A stretch of DNA of 64,000 nt, from assembly GCA_028697885.1 (NCBI GenBank), contig JAQVER010000003.1, positions 1 to 64,000 of the forward strand. The letters are read 5' to 3'. The DNA is from Desulfocapsaceae bacterium. Its GTDB lineage: Bacteria > Desulfobacterota > Desulfobulbia > Desulfobulbales > Desulfocapsaceae. This document shows, piece after piece, positions 34,804 through 43,802 of this stretch. Below the pieces are notes generated by a model. It was not told the origin of the DNA, did no database searches, and saw only the letters and a list, made by a program, of their open reading frames with translations. Numbering within the stretch: position 1 is the stretch's first letter; every line of letters starts with the position of its first letter. A program made the translations under genes and the position numbers.

Positions 34804-36096
34804 ATGTCAGAAAATCATGCAATATTGACCATTAAAGATCAGACGTATGAACTGCCGCTTATCGAAGGCTCTGAAGGCGATAAGGCCATGGATATTCGTA
34901 CTCTGCTCAAAGATACAGGTTATATCACTCTTGATTCGGGTTATATGAATACCGGATCGTGCAAATCCGCCATTACTTTTGTTGATGGGCAAAAGGGAAT
35001 CCTTAACTACCGTGGTTATGCCATCGATGAGCTTGCCGAGCGCTGCTCTTTTGTAGAGGTCGTATATCTTCTTCTTATCGGAGAGCTTCCTACCCGAGAA
35101 CAATTGAAAAATTTTCGCGAGCTCATGGCCAAGCATGCCTTGATCCATGAGGACATGATCCATTTTTTTGATCATTTTCCTCCCAATGCCTCTCCCATGT
35201 CCATCCTCTCAACTATGGTCAATACCCTCTGTAATTTTTATCCGGAACTGACTGCTGATACTGATGACGCTCTGCTGTCTGTGGCCGCAAGGCTCATCTC
35301 CAAGGTCAGAACCATTGCGGCCTTTTCTTACAAGAAATCAATCGGCCACCCTTTGGTTTATCCTCGTTATGACCTCTCCTATTGTGGTAATTTCCTCAAT
35401 ATGATGTTTGATAAACCGGTGAGACCTTATGTCGTGAAACCTGAATTGGTCGCCACCCTTAACAAGCTGCTTATTCTGCATGCTGACCATGAACAGAATT
35501 GCTCAACATCTACTGTACGTCTGGTTGGCAGCGCGGGGGTAAACCTTTATGCTTCAATCTCTGCCGGCATCAGTGCGCTCTGGGGACCACTTCATGGCGG
35601 TGCCAACCAGGCAGTTATTAAAATGCTCGAAGCAATCCACCATGACAATAATGATTTTGAGAAGTACATCAAAAAAGCCAAGGATCCTAACGATCCATTT
35701 CTTCTCTCAGGATTTGGACACCGGGTTTATAAGACTTTTGATCCGAGAGCTACTATTATCAAAGAGGCTTGTGAACAGACCCTGAAGGCCTTGAATGTAG
35801 ATGATCCCCTTTTGGAAATCGCCGAGAAACTGGAGGAAATTGCCAGAAATGACGATTATTTTATTAAAAGGAATCTTTATCCCAATGTAGATTTTTATTC
35901 AGGTATTATCTATCGTGCCATGGGCATCCCCACCGACATGTTCACTGTAATGTTTGCCATGGGCAGGCTTCCAGGCTGGATTGCTCACTGGCAGGAGATG
36001 ATACAGGATACCAAAGATCGAAAAATAGGAAGACCCCGGCAGATTTATACCGGTGCGAAAAAACGTAAGTTTGTTCCTTTCGATGAACGGGGTTAA
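34804..36096 (+). CDS. gltA: Citrate synthase
   Basis: A 430-residue type II (hexameric, Gram-negative) citrate synthase. The catalytic triad aligns with E. coli: H264 in LHGGANQA, H306 in GFGHRVYK and D363 in NVDFYSG. The N-terminal domain with SGYMNTGSCKS and FVDGQKGILNYRGY, and the family RNLYPNVDFYSG, are intact. It makes citrate from oxaloacetate and acetyl-CoA, so a TCA-cycle branch operates. Monocistronic, ending in a strong terminator. Confidence 0.95.
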   Translation: MSENHAILTIKDQTYELPLIEGSEGDKAMDIRTLLKDTGYITLDSGYMNTGSCKSAITFVDGQKGILNYRGYAIDELAERCSFVEVVYLLLIGELPTREQLKNFRELMAKHALIHEDMIHFFDHFPPNASPMSILSTMVNTLCNFYPELTADTDDALLSVAARLISKVRTIAAFSYKKSIGHPLVYPRYDLSYCGNFLNMMFDKPVRPYVVKPELVATLNKLLILHADHEQNCSTSTVRLVGSAGVNLYASISAGISALWGPLHGGANQAVIKMLEAIHHDNNDFEKYIKKAKDPNDPFLLSGFGHRVYKTFDPRATIIKEACEQTLKALNVDDPLLEIAEKLEEIARNDDYFIKRNLYPNVDFYSGIIYRAMGIPTDMFTVMFAMGRLPGWIAHWQEMIQDTKDRKIGRPRQIYTGAKKRKFVPFDERG

Positions 36097-36124
36097 TGCT
36101 TTCGATTCCTAAGACCTAAGAGAA

Positions 36125-36165
36125 CATCAAGAGCCTGGTCCAGTTTCTGGACCAGGCTCTTGATG
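36125..36165 (+). terminator. Strong terminator of citrate synthase
   Basis: A perfect 18-bp stem: CATCAAGAGCCTGGTCCA, loop GTTTC, TGGACCAGGCTCTTGATG, then TTTTATGG. Confidence 0.85.
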
Positions 36166-36328
36166 TTTTATGGAGATTGGATTTTAACGGGCGCTTGATC
36201 TTTGCTTTCAAAAAGCGAGGGAATGTGATTGAGCTTTGTTGATATGCTCCTTTCCTATTGAGTGAAGCTAGTTTAAAAACCGTCGCAAGCTAATGCTTCT
36301 CATTTTCTCTGTAACATAGCCATCTATT

Positions 36329-37315
36329 TTACTTTTTATGGCAATGATTGCAATATACAGCCATGTTACTGTTATCGTGATTCAATAGATTTTGTGTGTT
36401 GCCCGCATGGGGATTATGGCAGCCGGCGCAGGTGAATTCCTGGTCCGGCTTAAGTGGATTTTTGACTCCTCGTACCGGGTGCCCTTTGCCGAAAAAACCA
36501 GCGATAACATGGGTTCCTGACGCCTTATCCTCATGGCAGTTGATGCAAAGATCGGTGGTCTGCATCCGCAGAAGCGCAGGCCATTTTGATCCGTGTGGGT
36601 TGTGACAGAGGGTACACTGGCCGACTGCCGTGGGACCGTGCATGAGCTTCTTGCTTTTCCATTCTTTGACTTGAGAGTTGTGGCAAGGAAAACAAACCTT
36701 GTCGTCCGGCTTTGGTGTTGTGTACTTCCGTTCTCCTTGCAGCACTTCATGGCAGGCGAAACAGGTTCCTTGTGCAGCCGGATTATGCATAAAGGTGTTG
36801 TCGATGAATTTCTTGGCGTGGCAATCGTAACACGGCGATTCTTCTGGTTTTCCAGGCCGCAGGCTGCTGAGAGTCGGTTCCATATGATGGCACCCGGCGC
36901 AGCTTTTTTCATTATTGATAAAATGAAAAAAGTATCGGTTAAAGTCGGCAGGGGGATCTCGAAATTTTGGAAAGAGGGCGGAGCGGAAAAAAATATTTAC
37001 CTCTTTTTGATCCACAACCTTTCCCTGCTTCAGGCCAAGGAGCTTAATGGTATTCATCCCCTTGTTCAGGGTGAGTCCGAAGCAGGTGTTCGTACTGCCG
37101 GGACGGATGGATATTTCCTTGGACTTGTTTTCTCCAGTGACGACCCGTATGCTATCGATAGCCTCATTTCCCAAATGAAGAACAATACTGATCTCCTTGT
37201 TTTCCACAAAAGAGTTGTCAGGAGGAAATTGTACGGAAATTCCTGGTTCAGCCAGGCAGTCGATCGTGCAGAATAGTATTATGGCCAGTGCCGTTTGGAG
37301 AATGTATTGATTCAT
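36329..37315 (-). CDS. Octaheme c-type cytochrome with N-terminal Ig-like domain
   Basis: A 328-residue secreted protein: signal peptide (about 1-22), an Ig-like beta domain (about 25-110), then eight CxxCH motifs (CAGCH, CYDCH, CFACH, CFPCH, CTLCH, CINCH, CAGCH, CNHCH), several followed by NPH as in doubled-CxxCH cytochromes. It is the last gene of the cytochrome supercluster and overlaps the stop of the TlpA/TPR gene (ATGA). A periplasmic electron carrier is most likely; the Ig-like domain suggests docking to another protein. Confidence 0.88.
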   Translation of the reverse strand: MNQYILQTALAIILFCTIDCLAEPGISVQFPPDNSFVENKEISIVLHLGNEAIDSIRVVTGENKSKEISIRPGSTNTCFGLTLNKGMNTIKLLGLKQGKVVDQKEVNIFFRSALFPKFRDPPADFNRYFFHFINNEKSCAGCHHMEPTLSSLRPGKPEESPCYDCHAKKFIDNTFMHNPAAQGTCFACHEVLQGERKYTTPKPDDKVCFPCHNSQVKEWKSKKLMHGPTAVGQCTLCHNPHGSKWPALLRMQTTDLCINCHEDKASGTHVIAGFFGKGHPVRGVKNPLKPDQEFTCAGCHNPHAGNTQNLLNHDNSNMAVYCNHCHKK

Positions 37316-38445
37316 TTTCTGTTCAGAAGTTGTTTGAGAGCATTTTTATAACTCGTTGCTGCCTGTTCCATGTCGTTTTTTCCCTCAAACATTTTTCCCC
37401 GGTACACATTAATCTGGTAGTCCAAAGGGTTGATCTCTTCCGCACTGGCAAAAAGTTCGGTGGCTTTTTTCATATCGCCCTCTTTGCCGGTCAGATAGCC
37501 GAGATAATAGTAGCTCGGCACGTAGGACTCGTCCGCCTTTATCGCTTTTTCAAGCATTTTTCTTGCATCGGCGCTGGAACCTTCGTCTATCAGCAAAAGG
37601 CCCATTTTGCTCAGGGCTGCGGCATTTTCAGGGCTGCGGGTAAGGGCTTGTTGGAATTGTTCCTTGGCTTTGCCAAGATCGTCCTGCTTCTGGTAATAGC
37701 TTCCAAGACTGAGGTGCGGCAAGATGAAATTCGGGTCGGCAGATATGGCCTTTTTGAACCACATCTCAGCGGTATGGGCCGTACGTTCTGATTTAAGGGC
37801 TTTGACCCCCATATTCCATGCGCGCACAGCCTTTTTATCTGGTTGATATCCTGTTTTTTTCGTTACCTCGGTCGGGGCTTTTTTCCCCTCGATGGCTGTG
37901 GCAAGGAAGTGGATCATGTCCGTTGTGCCTACCAGCGGAAAGCCAGACATCTCGAATTTTATTTTTCTGTCTTTGTCCAGGATGACCGTGGTAGGCACGG
38001 CAATAATTCCATAGTCGTGAAAGGCGGTAAGGCCATGGTCAACCAGGTTGGGAAAGGATATTTTCAGGCGGTCGGTGGTTCCTTTAATATTCTTGAGGGC
38101 CTGGGCATCAATGGTCTGTTTTTCCACATTGATGCCAATAACGGAGAACCCTTGGCCTTTGTACTTCTGATACAGTTTTTCCATCTGCTTGAGGGCCTTT
38201 TCCGACTGTCTACTCCATGATGCCCAAAAGAGGATCACGGTCAGTTTATCTCCCTTCAGCGCCGAAAATCCTTTTTTGTTGCCGCTATAATCCTGAAGGG
38301 TGAAATCAGGAGCTTCGGTTCCAACCCCAAGGGTTTGCAGAGCGGGGCTGGAAATGCTGCTCTGCAGCAAGGTTATGGTCATTACTAGAATCATCAGGCA
38401 GGTCTTTTGTCTGAACGGAAAGTATGTTGTTGTTTTCACTGTCAC
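37312..38445 (-). CDS. TlpA-like redoxin domain lacking its cysteines, fused to TPR repeats
   Basis: A 377-residue exported protein (hydrophobic segment at about 16-35). Residues 40-190 form a TlpA/ResA-like thioredoxin fold, but the active-site motif is WSRQS (77-81): serines at 78 and 81 replace both catalytic cysteines, so it cannot do disulfide exchange. Residues 210-377 are TPR repeats. Starts with GTG one base after the previous gene. It probably serves as a protein-binding scaffold in cytochrome assembly rather than an oxidoreductase; that role is inferred from the missing cysteines and context. Confidence 0.8.
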   Translation of the reverse strand: MTVKTTTYFPFRQKTCLMILVMTITLLQSSISSPALQTLGVGTEAPDFTLQDYSGNKKGFSALKGDKLTVILFWASWSRQSEKALKQMEKLYQKYKGQGFSVIGINVEKQTIDAQALKNIKGTTDRLKISFPNLVDHGLTAFHDYGIIAVPTTVILDKDRKIKFEMSGFPLVGTTDMIHFLATAIEGKKAPTEVTKKTGYQPDKKAVRAWNMGVKALKSERTAHTAEMWFKKAISADPNFILPHLSLGSYYQKQDDLGKAKEQFQQALTRSPENAAALSKMGLLLIDEGSSADARKMLEKAIKADESYVPSYYYLGYLTGKEGDMKKATELFASAEEINPLDYQINVYRGKMFEGKNDMEQAATSYKNALKQLLNRK

Positions 38446-38946
38446 CTACCTCGTTTCTTGTTCATATGAACTGATACCCTGTTTGAATTGCGTAAGGGCA
38501 TTTTTGATATCGCCAAGTTTTTCATAAATAAGGCCAAGTTCATAATGGGTCCGTGCCGGATTGGGATTCAGCTTTAGCGCATCTGTCAAGATGGCTTCGG
38601 CTGCCTTAAGGTCACCGTTTTGCGCCAGGACAATTCCTTTTCCTGTTTTGGCGGCACTGGAGCGCGGTTGCAGCTCCAGTGCCTTGTCAAAAGATGCCAT
38701 TGCCTGTTGTGATTCACCTTTGTCAAGGAGAAGATCACCAAGAACGACATGCGCCTTGGCTTGTAAGGGGTTGTCAGCAATACACTGCCTGATGGCAGCA
38801 AGTCCCTCGTCCAGTTTTCCTGCATGGGCCAACATTGAGGCGTTCTTCTCGCACGAGGCATCATTGCTGGATGCCGATGAGGCATGCAGCCAGCCCGGCC
38901 CAATTACAAGAGCGATAAATAATAAGAAAAACGGTTTATTGTTCAT
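38446..38946 (-). CDS. Periplasmic TPR protein
   Basis: A 166-residue protein with a signal peptide (about 1-22) and three to four TPR repeats (for example AKAHVVLGDLLLDKGESQQA). It overlaps the 15-heme cytochrome gene (38943-38946) and is followed directly by the TlpA/TPR gene, so the three are co-translated. TPR proteins next to cytochromes often assist assembly or secretion. Confidence 0.8.
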   Translation of the reverse strand: MNNKPFFLLFIALVIGPGWLHASSASSNDASCEKNASMLAHAGKLDEGLAAIRQCIADNPLQAKAHVVLGDLLLDKGESQQAMASFDKALELQPRSSAAKTGKGIVLAQNGDLKAAEAILTDALKLNPNPARTHYELGLIYEKLGDIKNALTQFKQGISSYEQETR

Positions 38947-40325
38947 CTGTTTTTCACCTTCTTATCTCTGTCATACTTGAATTCCTGATGGCAACCCGGC
39001 AGGCATGAGCCGCCGTTTTTAGCTTTAACAAAGCCAACCGGCATCTGATAAGCCCCAAAGGGAACCGTATCGGTGATGTGTTTCGGGTTCTTCGTTGCAT
39101 GTGCATCGTGGCACGCCTTGCAAGTACGACCTTTAGGCGTTTTGTTGACATGCAGATAATGAAGGTTTTGGTCACCGTTACGGAAGCCGGTCAACGTGGT
39201 TGTTTTAGCATCTTTTACTAAGGTATCGTTATGGCACATGAAGCAGAGTTTGAAGTTGTCCGGGTTGTATGGTGCATAAAATTTTTGTGAAAAATTGCCC
39301 CTGAGTATACGAACATATTGTGACCCATGGGTGTTATGGCATGCAGAACAGTCTTTTTCTATAATGGGTCCGTGATGGTTTTTATTTTTTTCCAGCAGTA
39401 TTTTCATATTTGCCACTGAGGTGCCGTCGGCATGTTTATACTCTTTGTCATGGCAGGTAAGACAGAGATCCATGGGCGCCTTATCAAGCTGTTGAGAAAA
39501 CGAGGAAGCGTGTGGGTTATGACAAGCCAGGCAGCCCCTGTCTGTTGTAAGGCCGCCGTGTTTTACCGTAACCTTGGCGATTTCATCCTTCTTGTCGGTA
39601 TGACAGGTAAAGCAGAGGGCCTGGGTGCTTTCTGCCGGCAGATTGAATTTAAAGTTGCTGCTGTGGGGGCTATGGCACTCGATACAACCATCTGCAACGG
39701 GGCCATGAATAAACTCCTTGCTGGAAAATTCCTCCTGCTTGTCGGTGTGGCAGGAATAGCAGACATCGTTACCTTTAGCCATCAGTAATTTGGGTGAGTC
39801 GGAAGAGTGAGGTGAATGGCAGACGCTACAGCCGTCAGCAGCTACTGGACCATGAACAAACTTTCCACCACTGATTTTTTTATCGTGGCATCTGAAACAC
39901 AGAGCAGGGCCTGCACCTTTAAGTTGGAACTTATTGGCAGATTGGTGTGGATCGTGACATCCAGTGCATTTGCCCTCTGCAACAGGCTTATGGACAACAG
40001 AGCCGTTGTTTAATTTGTCATGGCACTCGTAACAAAGGGACTCGACACTTTTTATCGGTTGAAATATGTGCTGGTCTTTTTTGTCCTGCTTATGGCAGAA
40101 GGTACAGTCGCCTGTGGCCACAGGGCCATGGACAAATTTATCTTTTCCCATGGTAGTATGGCATCCTGAGGTAGCGCATGACTGACCGGCCTTGATCGAC
40201 ACGGCACTGGATTTATCCTTTGCTGCACAAGCCTCCAGTGCAAAAAAAGTAACTATACAGATCAATGGGCATATCTTGAGCCATGTTGACAATAAGTGTT
40301 TTTTCTTTCCTTTGTTTGTGTTCAT
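38943..40325 (-). CDS. Pentadecaheme c-type cytochrome
   Basis: A 460-residue secreted cytochrome with 13 CxxCH motifs plus a wide CATSGCH (CX4CH) first motif and a CLPGCH (CX3CH) last one. Repeats of F(V/I)HGPVA-GC-x-x-CH-SPH show doubled-CxxCH units. The leader ends near FFALEACAA; the C could be a lipidation site, though the lipobox is not perfect. The start at 40325 has AGAGGA six bases upstream. Its first third is duplicated in the next gene upstream. Likely periplasmic or surface electron conductor. Confidence 0.88.
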   Translation of the reverse strand: MNTNKGKKKHLLSTWLKICPLICIVTFFALEACAAKDKSSAVSIKAGQSCATSGCHTTMGKDKFVHGPVATGDCTFCHKQDKKDQHIFQPIKSVESLCYECHDKLNNGSVVHKPVAEGKCTGCHDPHQSANKFQLKGAGPALCFRCHDKKISGGKFVHGPVAADGCSVCHSPHSSDSPKLLMAKGNDVCYSCHTDKQEEFSSKEFIHGPVADGCIECHSPHSSNFKFNLPAESTQALCFTCHTDKKDEIAKVTVKHGGLTTDRGCLACHNPHASSFSQQLDKAPMDLCLTCHDKEYKHADGTSVANMKILLEKNKNHHGPIIEKDCSACHNTHGSQYVRILRGNFSQKFYAPYNPDNFKLCFMCHNDTLVKDAKTTTLTGFRNGDQNLHYLHVNKTPKGRTCKACHDAHATKNPKHITDTVPFGAYQMPVGFVKAKNGGSCLPGCHQEFKYDRDKKVKNR

Positions 40326-40439
40326 ACGTTTCCTCTCTTCTGTTTGTAGGGGAATTTCCTCTGTTATGGCCTTGTTAGAGGCATGCATTGTCGTCTGTAT
40401 CTTAAAATTAACAGATCACGCTACAATTCTTACTAACGA

Positions 40440-40895
40440 TTAGCCTCCACCAGACCCACCAGTTTGAACCTCTTTGAGTTGGAACTGATGGGCGGATTGG
40501 TGTGGATCGTGGCATCCTGTGCACTTGCCGTTTGTAACCGGCTTATGCACAACTACACTGCTGTTTAATTTCTCATGACACTCGTAACAAAGTGCTTCAA
40601 CATTTTCTATCGGTTGAAATGTATGTCGGTCTTTTTTGTCCTGCTTATGGCAAAAGATACAGTCGCCTGTGGCCACAGGCCCATGGACAAATTTGTCTTT
40701 TCCCATGGTAGAGTGACATTTAGAGGTTGCACATGACTTTTCGGCTTGTATCGACACGTCGCTGGCTTGAGCCGTGCTTGTACCTGCCTCCAGTGCAAAG
40801 CAGCTTGCAATACAGATTAAGTGGCATAGCTTGAGCCATGTTGACCATGGATGTTTTTTATTTCCTTTGCTGGTGACCAATGCTTCAATTCTCAT
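40440..40895 (-). CDS. Truncated tetraheme paralogue of the pentadecaheme cytochrome
   Basis: A 151-residue protein nearly identical in plan to the first third of the 15-heme cytochrome downstream: signal peptide, CATSKCH (CX4CH), CIFCH, CYECH and CTGCH, then HQSAHQFQLKEVQTGGSGGG and stop where the longer protein continues. The upstream DNA is also similar (both have AACAGAGG), so this is a tandem duplication with loss of the rest. The C-terminal GGSGGG is short and artificial-looking. It may be a functional tetraheme or a relic. Start is uncertain; no strong ribosome binding site. Confidence 0.7.
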   Translation of the reverse strand: MRIEALVTSKGNKKHPWSTWLKLCHLICIASCFALEAGTSTAQASDVSIQAEKSCATSKCHSTMGKDKFVHGPVATGDCIFCHKQDKKDRHTFQPIENVEALCYECHEKLNSSVVVHKPVTNGKCTGCHDPHQSAHQFQLKEVQTGGSGGG

Positions 40896-40992
40896 GATGA
40901 TCGTAAAGTTGCCTCTGTTGTGCCCCTGTGAGAGGCACCTTATATTTGTCTGTGTCATTCAAGATTAACAAGTCGCTATGCTGCAGTGCTTA

Positions 40993-42714
40993 CTATCGAT
41001 CATACCCTTTTGGCGCATGGATATGTCCGTGACAGATAAGAACGCATGTCGGTCTTGTTGCGTCATAATTATAGTAGAGTTCACCGTTATAGGGGCTGAC
41101 AACGTTTATGTTAAAATTGATTAATTTGCTGTTCTTGGATGAGGTCCCCTGGGTTGCGCTGATGCCGTGGGAGTCATGGCAGGTAGCGCACGATGTATTT
41201 TCCTGGACGATATGTTTGTAATGCTGAGGGAAATTGGTGCTTCCTCCCTGTGAGATATAGGCATTTTGGTTGTGACATTTGAAGCAGAGGGCATATGTGT
41301 CAGTTGTAGCGGTCCCGTCTTGGGTTGCATAGTTTGCCACCAGCAGGTGTTTGTTAATTGAACCGTGCGGCCCATTTGCCCCGGCCGTTGCATTGTCGGA
41401 GCCATGGCAGTCGGTGCAGTAGATGATACTGCTGCTGGTATAGGGCGCCAGGAGGCTTGGAATAGGTTCACTGGTCGAGGCTGCTTCTACCGGATGAGAT
41501 GAAGGGTTGCCGGGACTGAATTCAAGACGGGTGTCTACCTGGAAAATTTGACGTGTTATTTCAGGAGTTGTTATCACATTGTTAAGGGCGGCGGCATGAC
41601 ATTTAAAACAGATCTCATAGAGGTTCTGGGCATTTGTGGTCTTCGTCCCTGCGGCATCAATGCCCTGTACTCCAATGTTTTTTCCGGAAACGTAGGGTGC
41701 TACCGCTGTGGAACTATTTACCTGGTGGGGATTATGACAGTCTTCACACTCCACGTGCTTGGTCACCCCTCCAGAGAATGTGAAATCCTCGGTGGCGTCA
41801 TGCACATCGAGATAGTCGGCAACAGGATGGCGATAAAATTTACTCAGATCGACTGCAATATTGCTCTCAGTTGCAACCTGACCACTATGACAAACAAGGC
41901 AGTTATCCTCTTCATTGATCTGTTTCAGAAGCCGTTGATGTCTGCCCGCTGTGTGTGGCCGATGACAGTTGCCACAGGCGTTATCAGCCACAGTCAGGTA
42001 ATTGCTGTTGGGCCACGGATTAGTCCCATTCTTGTTCCATGTGGCGGTAGAGGTGGCATGGGTGCTGTTTGTCCAACCGCTTTTGTTATGACATTCGATG
42101 CAGAGCGCTGAAGCTTGATTGGTCATCACCAGGAATTTCCCCCAGGCATTATCATGGGGATCATGACAGGCTGTGCATTGGAGTTGGCCGGTGCTGTCGA
42201 GTTGAACGGGTGAGCTTGCCAATGCCGCAGCAGCGACAAGCTCAAGGTTTCCCGAATCAATACTGCTCTGATAGCTAAAGGATACGGGATGGTCATCGGA
42301 CAGGTCTGTTTCAAGAGAGGTATTCAGACCGCTAAGAGTACTAGCTCCAATAAATGATATCGGGGTCGGCTCAGAAAGAACTGCTCCCAGTGCGATGGTT
42401 CCGTCATGACAGCTCAGGCAGAGTTTTGAGGCACCTGTAGGCTGTCCAACAGTGGCAGACAGGGTGGAGCTGGCATAGGGAGTATAGGTGGTTGTTTGCG
42501 CCGAACGATTCCACAGGTAAGGGATATCCTGGCGGGCGTTGTGGGGAGTATGGCAGAAGACGCATACCCTGCTTTCTGTTGACGCGTGGATGTTATACTG
42601 GCCACTTATGGAAAGATTATGCTTGCTGTCAAGAATACTTTCTCCATGGGTAATTGCACCCTGGCCAAGTACTGTTGCTGTGACCAATATATAGATACTT
42701 GCTGTTTTTTTCAT
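40993..42714 (-). CDS. Dodecaheme c-type cytochrome
   Basis: A 573-residue secreted cytochrome: signal peptide (about 1-24), 11 CxxCH motifs and a final CVLICH (CX3CH). The N-terminal part (CVFCHTPHN, LWN, SKLCLSCHDGTIAL, DDHPVSF, CTACHDPHDN) is homologous to the entire small tetraheme at 48176-48817. Long Ser/Thr/Ala-rich linkers join the heme clusters, common in surface cytochromes. It overlaps the NHL-propeller gene before it by four bases. Confidence 0.88.
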   Translation of the reverse strand: MKKTASIYILVTATVLGQGAITHGESILDSKHNLSISGQYNIHASTESRVCVFCHTPHNARQDIPYLWNRSAQTTTYTPYASSTLSATVGQPTGASKLCLSCHDGTIALGAVLSEPTPISFIGASTLSGLNTSLETDLSDDHPVSFSYQSSIDSGNLELVAAAALASSPVQLDSTGQLQCTACHDPHDNAWGKFLVMTNQASALCIECHNKSGWTNSTHATSTATWNKNGTNPWPNSNYLTVADNACGNCHRPHTAGRHQRLLKQINEEDNCLVCHSGQVATESNIAVDLSKFYRHPVADYLDVHDATEDFTFSGGVTKHVECEDCHNPHQVNSSTAVAPYVSGKNIGVQGIDAAGTKTTNAQNLYEICFKCHAAALNNVITTPEITRQIFQVDTRLEFSPGNPSSHPVEAASTSEPIPSLLAPYTSSSIIYCTDCHGSDNATAGANGPHGSINKHLLVANYATQDGTATTDTYALCFKCHNQNAYISQGGSTNFPQHYKHIVQENTSCATCHDSHGISATQGTSSKNSKLINFNINVVSPYNGELYYNYDATRPTCVLICHGHIHAPKGYDR

Positions 42715-43793
42715 CGCAGCGCCTCTTCCTGTTTGAGATATTGAAAGATTTGAACGCGTTTGTTATAGGAATCAGCCACATAGATCTTGTCGTTCTGGTC
42801 AATCCATATACCGGCTGGCATCCAGAATTCTCCGTACTTCTGGCCTGCTCTGCCAAAATCCATCAGCAGCTGCCCTGTTTTGTTAAAGATCTGGATGTTG
42901 TCAAAAAGGGCGTCAACAACATAAATATTGCCGTCACTATCGCTGGCTACACCGCGGGGCCGGGAAAAATGGCCGGGACTGTTACCGGCACTGCCAAATG
43001 TCCCCTGAAAGGCTCCTTGGGACGAAAAAATTTGAATCCTGAAATTGAGGGCATCGGTAACGAGTATGGTTCCGGCGTCGGTCACAGTAATATTGGTAGG
43101 GTTGTTGAATTGTCCGTTTTCCACTCCCTTGCTGCCAAATGTTCCCTTCAACTGATGGTTGTCGAGATCAATTCTGAAGATCTGAGCCAGTTTTGTATCT
43201 ACAACAAGCAGTTCATTGTTTTCTTGATTTATAGCTATCCCTGTCGGCCGTTGAAATAGGCCGTCGCCAATGGTTGTAGGAGATGTGTCGTCTGTGCCGT
43301 TAAATACTTTTATAATACTGTCCTGGGAGTCGGTGACGTAAATCCGACCGATCTTATCAACGACAATACCGATGGGAGAGGACATGGGACTGTCGTCAGT
43401 GGGAAAAACAGAATACTCTCCAGCTGTCATGTCAAAGAGTTGGATCTTTTTCTGAAAGGTGTCCACGACATACATCCTGCCGGAACTATCCACTGTCACT
43501 CCATAGGGGGCGACAAGAGAGTCGTCAGCCTTGCCGATAACATAATTCCAGAAGCGCACTAAAGCACTTTGGGTGATTTGAAAATCTTCCGGTCTGGAGA
43601 TGCTGTTGATAAAACGGATTCTTGGTGTTTCTGCACCCAGGGGCCATACAAGGTCGACCTGAGGCGGGACTGGTTTGAGGTTAGGGGACATACAGCCGTA
43701 AAGCCCGAGAACCACACTGAGTGACAAGGCGATGAAGGTGGACCAAAGAGAAGAGTGGCCTGGGATGATTTTTTTAATCAATCTTTTGCACAT
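42711..43793 (-). CDS. NHL-repeat beta-propeller lipoprotein
   Basis: A 360-residue lipoprotein: lipobox LYGC (C34), then about six NHL repeats (for example GVTVDSSGRMYVVDTFQKKI and GVASDSDGNIYVVDALFDNI). The propeller should bind protein partners. It lies nine bases after the barrel gene and overlaps the dodecaheme start, so all three are made together. Such propellers occur beside outer-surface cytochromes in metal-reducing bacteria. Confidence 0.85.
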   Translation of the reverse strand: MCKRLIKKIIPGHSSLWSTFIALSLSVVLGLYGCMSPNLKPVPPQVDLVWPLGAETPRIRFINSISRPEDFQITQSALVRFWNYVIGKADDSLVAPYGVTVDSSGRMYVVDTFQKKIQLFDMTAGEYSVFPTDDSPMSSPIGIVVDKIGRIYVTDSQDSIIKVFNGTDDTSPTTIGDGLFQRPTGIAINQENNELLVVDTKLAQIFRIDLDNHQLKGTFGSKGVENGQFNNPTNITVTDAGTILVTDALNFRIQIFSSQGAFQGTFGSAGNSPGHFSRPRGVASDSDGNIYVVDALFDNIQIFNKTGQLLMDFGRAGQKYGEFWMPAGIWIDQNDKIYVADSYNKRVQIFQYLKQEEALR

Positions 43794-43802
43794 ATTTTAA
43801 AT

